Assembly: GCA_019414265.1 (NCBI GenBank) | Contig: DXMJ01000036.1 | Span: 3,281-16,263, forward strand | Reading direction: 5' to 3' | DNA length: 12,983 bases | DNA from: Collinsella sp. | Lineage (GTDB): Bacteria; Actinomycetota; Coriobacteriia; Coriobacteriales; Coriobacteriaceae | Shown: positions 1 to 5,580 of the stretch, piece by piece | Layout of the letters: every line of letters begins with the position of its first letter | Position numbering within the stretch: the stretch's first letter is position 1 | Position numbers and translations under genes: made by a program | The notes under the pieces: generated by a model | The model's database searches: none | What the model saw: the letters and a program-made list of their open reading frames with translations, nothing else | Told to the model about the DNA's origin: nothing

Positions 1-230
1 TCAAACTCCTCGTCGCTGCCCATGTCCTCGATGCGATGGAGCTCGTCGAGCAGGTGGCGATGAACACCGGCATAGGACAGCAGCGCCTGAGCATGCTCGG
101 ACTGCGCATACTTTTGGGGATTCGCGCTCATGTCGTTATGGACAAGCTCGCGTGCTGCATCGGTGAGCTCGGGGTGCGACGCCAGATAGGTGCGCTCCAG
201 GTAGGCGGGGATGTAGACGCTCGGATCCAT
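1..230 (-). CDS. Hypothetical protein, C-terminus outside window (partial)
   Basis: The first 76 codons of a minus-strand gene are visible; it runs off the left edge. The protein starts MDPSVYIPAYLERTYL and is rich in Leu, Ala, His and Glu, with the look of a soluble helical protein. No signal peptide, membrane segment or catalytic motif is seen. Its ATG shares one base with the TAA of the upstream gene (TAATG), and a GGAGG-type ribosome binding site lies inside the end of that gene. The two are therefore very probably co-transcribed and translationally coupled. I do not recognise the family. The open frame, the Shine-Dalgarno and the stop/start overlap make it a real gene; its function is unknown. 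Confidence 0.7.
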   Translation of the reverse strand, partial: MDPSVYIPAYLERTYLASHPELTDAARELVHNDMSANPQKYAQSEHAQALLSYAGVHRHLLDELHRIEDMGSDEEF

Positions 231-1306
231 TAGAGGTCTCCTCCCTTAAACGGCAAGCCCTGCTCGGCCGCCCGCAGTATGCGCTCGTCGATCTGGGAGC
301 GCACGATGTCGTTGGTGGCGACCCAGGCGGCAAAGCTGGCGTTGTCGGGTGCGCCCAGGCCCTCCTGCAGTACCGGCGTCGCCTCGGAGAGTGCAAGGAC
401 GAGCTCGTCGGTGGAGCCTGCACCCACGTTGACGCGGGCATAGACGCCATCGGGAAACTCGGTTTGGAAGTAGAGCGCCTCGGCTGCGTGCGGGCACGAG
501 CGCGCAAGGATACGCAGGTAGTGTTCGGCGCCCTCGTAATCCAGCTCGCGCCAGGCAGCGCTCATCAGCGCGATGAGCGTCCACGGGTCCAAGTCGCGTT
601 CTGCATCCTTGGGACGACGGCGCAGCGGCGTGTTGGCGAGATAGGGGACGGAGTGGGCAGAGCGAAAGCGCTTGAGCTCCTCAGCGGGGTATTCGAGCTT
701 TGCCATGGCGAGCATTGCGGTGTGGCGGACGCCGGCAGGATCGTTGGGGGCAAAGTCGAGGCTGCGGTTTGCGGCTTCGAGCGACATGCGGTAGCGGCCG
801 CTAATGAGCGCGCGCGATGCCAAGGCGGCAAGCCAGCGCAGGTAGGGACGGCGGGTCAGGTCGCCTGCAGCCTCGCGCTCGTAGGGGTCCTGCGCCGAGG
901 CGATCTTGAGCGCCAGGTCGTGCTCCACCTCGTCGCACTTGGATACCAGATATTGCACGTATTCCTCGTTGGAGTCAGCGGTGAGGGCGCACAACATGCG
1001 CTGCGCATCCCAGTTGGCCGGATCGAGTGCGGCGGCCTCGCGAAGCATGTTCTCGGCAGCGGCCTCTTCCTGCTCGGCTTGGGCATCGTCGGGGATAAAG
1101 GGAATGCGGTAGTCGACGGCCTCGACCACCTTGGCAATCAGATGCCCGGCGCGGTCGCGGTCGTGCACGATGAGCGGCGCGGGGTTGCGGGTGAATTGCT
1201 CCATCAGACGCTCGACGGCGGGGCCGTCGGTGAGCGGGATATTGTCGCGGCGCAAGGCCTCAAGAACGAGGCGATGGCAATCCTCTTGAATGGGATCGAA
1301 TGCCAT
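230..1306 (-). CDS. TPR-like helical repeat protein, function unknown
   Basis: A 358-residue soluble protein. The start at 1306 (MAFDPIQED) is preferred over an in-frame ATG ten codons upstream because AAAGGAGG sits four bases before it. Helix-pair segments resembling tetratricopeptide repeats are seen around residues 82-108 (the DPANWDAQRML stretch), 170-204 (ANRSLDFAPNDPAGVR) and 238-280 (alanine-rich, EGAEHYLRILARS). Each has the small-residue pattern and the D/N-P helix break typical of TPRs. No enzymatic motif, signal peptide or membrane helix is visible. TPR folds usually mediate protein-protein contacts, so a scaffold or adaptor role is plausible, but this is inference. It is coupled by a one-base overlap to the gene at the left edge. 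A TATATA sequence about 30-40 bases upstream of the start may be a -10 element, without a convincing -35. Confidence 0.75.
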   Translation of the reverse strand: MAFDPIQEDCHRLVLEALRRDNIPLTDGPAVERLMEQFTRNPAPLIVHDRDRAGHLIAKVVEAVDYRIPFIPDDAQAEQEEAAAENMLREAAALDPANWDAQRMLCALTADSNEEYVQYLVSKCDEVEHDLALKIASAQDPYEREAAGDLTRRPYLRWLAALASRALISGRYRMSLEAANRSLDFAPNDPAGVRHTAMLAMAKLEYPAEELKRFRSAHSVPYLANTPLRRRPKDAERDLDPWTLIALMSAAWRELDYEGAEHYLRILARSCPHAAEALYFQTEFPDGVYARVNVGAGSTDELVLALSEATPVLQEGLGAPDNASFAAWVATNDIVRSQIDERILRAAEQGLPFKGGDL

Positions 1307-1465
1307 GGGGCCTCCTTTGCTGCGGTTAGGGTTCAAATGTCTCTATATAAGGTTCTAGTTTACCCGCATGTGGCACACCGGGGGTGCCGCACTTGGACAT
1401 GCACCTTTGCACCACGAAGACGGATGTCGCACAAATGTCGGCGCCTTGGACGACTGAGTGGTATC

Positions 1466-1525
1466 ACGGTGCCGCAAACGGTCGATTTTTGGCGGCGAAC
1501 GGGGCGCATTTTGGAGGGGCACCGT
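1466..1525. repeat. 60-bp element: inverted ends around a tandem ~20-bp repeat
   Basis: ACGGTGCC at 1466-1473 is the exact reverse complement of GGCACCGT at 1518-1525. Between them two diverged copies of a roughly 20-bp unit lie in tandem: GCAAACGGTCGATTTTTGG, then GCGAACGGGGCGCATTTTGG. The ordered structure in non-coding DNA suggests a small dispersed repeat (REP or MITE-like) or a regulatory element. No second copy was noticed in the window. Confidence 0.45.
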
Positions 1526-1739
1526 CCTGCCCGGGATATGTGGTTAACCTTGATAAAACGTTTGCCCAGCTTGGGAGTATGAATGCCCCACAAGGGTCTT
1601 CAGGGATAGAAAAAACGTTTCATCATTGTCGGCTTTAGGTGAATAACTGACCAACCAGAACGGTAAAATAGTGTTTGTCTGAGCGTTGAGACGTTTAGAC
1701 ATCGCGCATTGTCATCGCCGGCAACGCGCAAAACGGTCC

Positions 1740-1766
1740 TAACGGAGCCAATCGGGTGCTCCGTTA
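1740..1766. promoter_or_regulatory. Inverted repeat upstream of the alcohol dehydrogenase
   Basis: TAACGGAGC (1740-1748) and GCTCCGTTA (1758-1766) form a perfect 9-bp inverted repeat around a nine-base centre, about 40 bases before the alcohol dehydrogenase start. A TATATA sequence overlaps its right end (1765-1770). It could be an operator for a dimeric regulator or an mRNA leader hairpin. No U-tract follows, so it is not an intrinsic terminator. It does not match the Rex consensus (TTGTGAA-N4-TTCACAA). Confidence 0.45.
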
Positions 1767-1806
1767 TATACGCAAGTCTAAGAGGGGCTTGTTTAGGAGG
1801 CACAGT

Positions 1807-3030
1807 ATGGGACGTTTTACCAATCCTCGCGATCTGTACTTTGGTGAGGGCGCTCGCCACGAGGTGAAGAACCTCAAGGGCAAGAAGGCCATCATCGTTT
1901 CTGGCGGCAGCTCTATGCGCCGTGGCGGGTTCCTGCAGGACGTTGAGGCCGACCTCAAAGAGGGCGGCTTCGAGGTCAAGCTGTTCGAGGGCGTCGAGTC
2001 CGATCCGTCCATCGAGACGGTCATGAAGGGCGCCGAGGCCATGCGCGAGTTCGAGCCCGACTGGATTATCGCCATCGGCGGCGGCTCGCCCATCGATGCC
2101 GCTAAGGCCATGTGGGTCTTCTACGAGTATCCCGAGGAGTCCTTCGATAACATCATCCAGCCGTTTAGCTTCCCTGAGCTGCGTCAGAAGGCTCACTTCT
2201 GCGCCATCTCCTCTACCTCCGGTACCGCTACCGAGGTTACCGCCTTCTCCGTCATCACCGACTACGCCAAGGGCATCAAGTACCCGCTGGCCGACTTCAA
2301 CATCACCCCTGATGTCGCCATCGTCGACCCCGAGCTCACCTACACCATGCCCGCCAAGCTGTGCGCTCACACCGGCATGGACGCTCTGACCCACTGCATG
2401 GAGGCCTACGTTTCCACCTTCGCCTCTATGTTCACCGATGCCAACGCCCTGCACGGCATCCGCGAGATCGTCGAGTGGCTGCCCAAGTCCTATGCTGGCG
2501 ACCATGAGGCCCGTCAGCACATGCATGAGGCTCAGTGCATCGCCGGCATCGCCTTCTCCTCGGGCCTGCTGGGCATCGTTCACTCCATGGCTCACAAGAC
2601 CGGTGCAGCCTTTGAGAACGGCCACATCATCCACGGTGCTGCTAACGCTATGTACCTTGGCAAGGTCATCCAGTGGAACTCCAAGGATCCGCGCGCTGCC
2701 GAGCGTTACGCTTACGTGGCCAAGGAGATCCTGCACCTTCCCGGCGAGACCAACGAGGAGCTTATCGCTGCGCTCGTCCAGAAGATCCGCGACCTCAACG
2801 ACCAGCTCAACATTCCGCAGTCCATCAAGGATTACGCGAATGGTGGCGTGAAGGTCGACGCCGAGAACCCGCAGATGGTTTCCGAGGAGGAGTTCCTCGC
2901 CAAGCTCCCCGAGATCGCCGCGAACGCCGAGCAGGACGCCTGCACGCCCGAGAACCCGCGTGAGACCAAGGCTGCCGACTTCGAGAAGATTCTCAAGGCC
3001 TGCTACTACGACACCGACATCGATTTCTAA
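1807..3030 (+). CDS. Iron-containing (group III) alcohol dehydrogenase
   Basis: A 407-residue cytoplasmic enzyme that interconverts aldehydes and alcohols with NAD(P)H. The start at 1807 (MGRFTNPRDLYFG) follows AGGAGG by six bases; an upstream in-frame ATG has no such site. The N-terminal dinucleotide-binding half has GGGSPIDAAK at 91-100 and STSGTATEVT at 136-145, both typical of the family. The C-terminal helical half carries the metal ligands: Asp192 and His196 in GMDALTHCMEAY, His259 in HSMAHKTGA, and His276 in GHIIHGAANA. By comparison with E. coli FucO these match D196, H200, H263 and H277. The loop before the last ligand is three residues longer than in FucO or AdhE, a variant I recall from other gut anaerobes. 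Substrate specificity (ethanol, butanol or other) cannot be read from the sequence. It is monocistronic by layout, with a strong terminator after it. Confidence 0.93.
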   Translation: MGRFTNPRDLYFGEGARHEVKNLKGKKAIIVSGGSSMRRGGFLQDVEADLKEGGFEVKLFEGVESDPSIETVMKGAEAMREFEPDWIIAIGGGSPIDAAKAMWVFYEYPEESFDNIIQPFSFPELRQKAHFCAISSTSGTATEVTAFSVITDYAKGIKYPLADFNITPDVAIVDPELTYTMPAKLCAHTGMDALTHCMEAYVSTFASMFTDANALHGIREIVEWLPKSYAGDHEARQHMHEAQCIAGIAFSSGLLGIVHSMAHKTGAAFENGHIIHGAANAMYLGKVIQWNSKDPRAAERYAYVAKEILHLPGETNEELIAALVQKIRDLNDQLNIPQSIKDYANGGVKVDAENPQMVSEEEFLAKLPEIAANAEQDACTPENPRETKAADFEKILKACYYDTDIDF

Positions 3031-3052
3031 TCGACTCTTGTTATCGTAACGA

Positions 3053-3092
3053 GGGGCTCCGCACGTATCTGTACGGAGCCCCTTTCTTTTTT
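3053..3092 (+). terminator. Intrinsic terminator after the alcohol dehydrogenase
   Basis: A perfect 9-bp GC-rich stem (GGGGCTCCG at 3053-3061 with CGGAGCCCC at 3074-3082) has a 12-base loop and is followed by TTTCTTTTTT. It starts 23 bases after the alcohol dehydrogenase stop and ends only 21 bases before the gldA start codon. Confidence 0.92.
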
Positions 3093-3113
3093 CTCTTAGA
3101 GAATGGGATAGTT

Positions 3114-4214
3114 ATGGCTGCAATTTTCAATAGCCCCAGCAAGTACATCCAGGGTCCGGACGAGCTCGCCAAGCTCGGCTCCTATGTCGAGCCGCTCGGC
3201 GCTAAGGCCCTCGTCATCGTGACGCCTTCGGGCAAGAAGCGCGTCGGTGCCAAGATCGAGGGCGGTTTTGCCGAGGCTAAGGCCGAGCTGCTGTTTGAGG
3301 ACTTTAACGGCGAGTGCTCCAAGGGCGAGGTCGATCGCCTGGTTGCGCTCGCTCGCGACAACGGTTGCGACATCATCGTCGGCGTCGGTGGCGGCAAGAT
3401 CCTCGACACCGCGAAGGCCGTCGCCTATTACCTGGAGTCCCCGGTTATCATTTGCCCCACCATTGCTTCGACCGATGCCCCGTGTTCGGCACTTTCGGTG
3501 CTCTACACCGACGATGGCCAGTTCGATAAATATCTCTTCCTTAAGGCAAACCCCAACATTGTCCTGATGGATACGACGGTTATCGCGGCGAGCCCGGTGC
3601 GCCTGACGGTTTCCGGTATGGGCGATGCGCTCGCAACCTACTTTGAGGCCCAGGCGACGCATGATGCCGACGGTGGCACCTGCGCTGGCGGCAAGGGCGG
3701 CATGGCCGGTCTGGCGCTCGCCAAGCTCTGCTACGAGACGCTTATGGCCGATGGCGTCAAGGCCAAGGTCGCGCTGGAGAAGGGTGCGCTCACGCCTGCC
3801 GTCGAGCATATCATCGAGGCCAATACGCTGCTTTCGGGCATTGGCTTTGAGAGCTCGGGCCTTGCTGCTGCTCATGCCATCCACAATGGCCTGACGATGC
3901 TGCCCGAGTGCCACGGCATGTATCACGGCGAGAAGGTCGCCTTTGGCACCATCGTTCAGCTGGTACTCGAGGATGCTCCGACTGAGAAACTCGAGGAAGT
4001 CTTGGGCTTCTGCATTGAGCTGGGCCTGCCGGTCACGATGAAGGAACTTGGCGTTGCCGAGCTTACGCGCGAGCAGGCCATGATTGTTGCCGAGGCCGCC
4101 TGCGCGCCCGATGACACCATGTGCAATATGCCGTTTGAGGTGACGCCCGAGATGGTCGCAAACGCCATCCTGGGTGCCGACGCGCTGGGACACTACTATC
4201 TCATGGATGAGTAA
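3114..4214 (+). CDS. gldA: Glycerol dehydrogenase
   Basis: A 366-residue enzyme, almost the length of E. coli GldA (367), oxidising glycerol to dihydroxyacetone with NAD+ in the cytoplasm. The N-terminal domain has GVGGGKILDTAKAVA (about 90-104) for NAD binding and the STDAPCSALSVLYTDDG block (119-135) near the substrate. Zinc ligands are Asp171 in GMGDALATYFEA, His254 in AAAHAIHNG and His271 in MYHGEKVAFG, at exactly the numbers of the E. coli enzyme. The start MAAIFNSPSKYIQGP matches the family N-terminus. The ribosome binding site is poor (only a GAATGGGA-like stretch upstream). The start lies 21 bases after the U-tract of the previous gene's terminator, leaving little room for a promoter of its own. 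A strong terminator follows the gene. With the adjacent alcohol dehydrogenase it suggests NAD(H) balancing during glycerol fermentation, which is inference. Confidence 0.95.
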   Translation: MAAIFNSPSKYIQGPDELAKLGSYVEPLGAKALVIVTPSGKKRVGAKIEGGFAEAKAELLFEDFNGECSKGEVDRLVALARDNGCDIIVGVGGGKILDTAKAVAYYLESPVIICPTIASTDAPCSALSVLYTDDGQFDKYLFLKANPNIVLMDTTVIAASPVRLTVSGMGDALATYFEAQATHDADGGTCAGGKGGMAGLALAKLCYETLMADGVKAKVALEKGALTPAVEHIIEANTLLSGIGFESSGLAAAHAIHNGLTMLPECHGMYHGEKVAFGTIVQLVLEDAPTEKLEEVLGFCIELGLPVTMKELGVAELTREQAMIVAEAACAPDDTMCNMPFEVTPEMVANAILGADALGHYYLMDE

Positions 4215-4226
4215 ATCAAGCTAAGG

Positions 4227-4262
4227 AAGGGGCAAAGCCAGCAGACGGCTTTGCCCCTTTTT
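4227..4262 (+). terminator. Intrinsic terminator after gldA
   Basis: A 13-bp perfect stem (AAGGGGCAAAGCC at 4227-4239 with GGCTTTGCCCCTT at 4247-4259) has a 7-base loop and runs into a T-tract (4258-4262). It begins 12 bases after the gldA stop codon. Confidence 0.92.
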
Positions 4263-4266
4263 GCTA

Positions 4267-4331
4267 TGGTGCAAACCAACCTGACCCCATCGCACCAAGT
4301 TGGTGCAAAGGGGTCAGGTTACTTTGCACCA
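4267..4331. repeat. 65-bp near-perfect palindrome between the two glycerol dehydrogenase genes
   Basis: The segment is symmetric about G4299: 28 of 32 base pairs match. The 22-base outer arms (4267-4288 and 4310-4331) carry TGGTGCAAA and AACCTGACCCC and their complements. The core is GCACCAA (4292-4298), G, TTGGTGC (4300-4306). It starts four bases after the T-tract of the gldA terminator and ends 30 bases before the next start codon. It encodes nothing. It looks like a palindromic dispersed repeat (REP-like) or the hairpin footprint of a small mobile element, and would fold strongly in an mRNA leader. Confidence 0.85.
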
Positions 4332-4361
4332 ATCGTTGTTTGATGAAGGGCGGATTCTCGT

Positions 4362-5429
4362 ATGGCGCTTCCTATGGTTTACGGCGGTCCCGGTCGGTAT
4401 GTTCAGGGGCCGGGCGAACTTTCGCGTCAGGGCAGGTATTTGTCATGGTTGGGCTGCGCTGCCTATGTCTTGTTTGACCAGGGCACCGAGGATCGGCTGT
4501 GCAGGCAGATCGTCGATGGATTTCTGGATGAAGATCTAAGCGAGCCGTTCTTTAAGATTTACAACGGTCCGTGTACGGAAGATGCCGTTGTCGAAATGGC
4601 CAAGGAAGCCCAGGCCGAGTATTGCGACATGGTGGTGGGCATTGGCGGCGGCAAGATGCTCGATATCGCAAAGGCCGTTGCGTTTTATGCTGAGCTGCCG
4701 TTGTGTGTATGCCCCACGGCGGCTTCGATGGACGGTCCGTGCAGCGCGATTTCGGTGCTGTATCACGAGGATGGGTCGTTCGATCGCTATCTGATGCTCG
4801 AGAAGAATCCGGACCTGGTCGTGGTCGATACCAACGTGGTCGCGGCGGCCCCGCTCCGTATGACGGTCGCTGGTATGGGCGATGCGCTGGCAACGCACTT
4901 CGAGGCGCGTTCGTGCGCCGCGGCGAGAGGTGCGAACGAGCACGGTGGCGCGCCGGGGCACTTGGCACTGGTCGCGGCACGTGCCTGCTACGACACGCTT
5001 ATGGAATGCGGCGTCGCTGCCAAGCGCGATCTCAAAAAGGGGCGTACATCGCCGGCGGTTGAGCGCCTGATCGAGTGCAATATTCTGCTCTCGGGCGTCG
5101 GCTTTGAGAGTGGCGGTTTGGCGTTGGCGCATGCCATCGCCAACGGCCTGACGATTTTGCCCGAGTGCAAGGCTATGCACGGCGAGGCCGTAGCGTTTGG
5201 TCTGGTGGTCCAGCTTCGTCTGGAGCGTGCGCCCGAGCTTGAACAGGTGCTCGAGTTTTGTCAGCGCGTTGGTCTGCCGACGACGCTCGAGGAGCTGGGC
5301 CTTGGCGAGATTTCCGATGCCGACCTGATGAGCGTTGCGGATGCGGCCTTTAGAAACGAACGCAATATGGCCAACGAGCAGGCCAAGGTGACCAAGCAAA
5401 AGCTCGTCGAGCTCATGCGCGAGGCATAG
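4362..5429 (+). CDS. Glycerol dehydrogenase-like paralogue (diverged)
   Basis: A 355-residue member of the glycerol dehydrogenase family, clearly paralogous to the gene just upstream along its whole length. The NAD-binding GIGGGKMLDIAKAVA (about 93-107) and the zinc ligands Asp174 (GMGDALATHFEA), His257 (LALAHAIANG) and His273 (AMHGEAVAFG) are kept, so it should be an active dehydrogenase. It differs from gldA in three ways. The substrate-side STDA motif is SMDG here (122-125), as I recall in glycerol-1-phosphate dehydrogenases. HAIHNG is HAIANG. The C-terminus lacks roughly the last dozen residues (no ADALGHYYLMDE equivalent). The substrate may thus not be glycerol. The start at 4362 is the first reasonable ATG, but the nearest Shine-Dalgarno-like GAAGGG lies 11 bases away; Met5 at 4374 is an alternative. 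A 65-bp palindrome lies just upstream, and no clear promoter or terminator is seen. Confidence 0.88.
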   Translation: MALPMVYGGPGRYVQGPGELSRQGRYLSWLGCAAYVLFDQGTEDRLCRQIVDGFLDEDLSEPFFKIYNGPCTEDAVVEMAKEAQAEYCDMVVGIGGGKMLDIAKAVAFYAELPLCVCPTAASMDGPCSAISVLYHEDGSFDRYLMLEKNPDLVVVDTNVVAAAPLRMTVAGMGDALATHFEARSCAAARGANEHGGAPGHLALVAARACYDTLMECGVAAKRDLKKGRTSPAVERLIECNILLSGVGFESGGLALAHAIANGLTILPECKAMHGEAVAFGLVVQLRLERAPELEQVLEFCQRVGLPTTLEELGLGEISDADLMSVADAAFRNERNMANEQAKVTKQKLVELMREA

Positions 5430-5509
5430 TTTGGCGCTTGATCGACCTTGTGCAATCGGGGCGGCGATAGGCCATAGGCTATTTGCCGCAAAGGTGCTCC
5501 GCGTGTAAT

Positions 5510-5540
5510 TTGCCCGAGGCACGGGCCGATAGCGTATCAT
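5510..5540 (+). promoter_or_regulatory. Possible promoter of the Fe-S protein gene
   Basis: TTGCCC (5510-5515) and TATCAT (5535-5540) resemble -35 and -10 boxes but are 19 bases apart, longer than ideal. They lie about 40 bases before the start codon, in a locally AT-richer part of the gap. Confidence 0.3.
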
Positions 5541-5580
5541 TATCTCTTGCTTGTTTGCACTGCTCAGGGAGGGGCCGCGC

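Larger units (their letters stand above)
1307..1806. other. 500-base intergenic region with repeats, no convincing gene
   Basis: It separates the leftward gene starting at 1306 from the rightward alcohol dehydrogenase at 1807, so it should hold divergent promoters. Open frames of 77 and 84 codons occur on the two strands but lack ribosome binding sites and have unconvincing, Arg/Cys/Thr-rich products. What can be seen: a repeat element at 1466-1525; two copies of the 8-bp palindrome AAACGTTT at 1556 and 1613; a TAAAAT box at 1664-1669 that could be a -10; and a 9-bp inverted repeat at 1740-1766. The right half is clearly more AT-rich than the flanking genes, as expected for a regulatory region. 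Confidence 0.6.

Noticed and set aside
1405..1414. CTTTGCACCA, identical to the outer end of the 65-bp palindrome
   Set aside because: A ten-base match between some part of a 65-base element and a 13-kb window is expected by chance, and no neighbouring similarity extends it.
464..1582. 372-codon plus-strand frame overlapping the TPR-like gene
   Set aside because: It lacks a ribosome binding site, crosses the likely promoter region, and its counterpart on the minus strand has a strong Shine-Dalgarno and a coupled downstream gene.
1360..1638. Short open frames of 77 and 84 codons in the gap before the alcohol dehydrogenase
   Set aside because: No ribosome binding sites, unconvincing composition, and they overlap each other on opposite strands across a repeat element.
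1600..2736. 378-codon minus frame over the alcohol dehydrogenase
   Set aside because: It is antisense to an unmistakable iron-dependent alcohol dehydrogenase, and its product has no recognisable motif.
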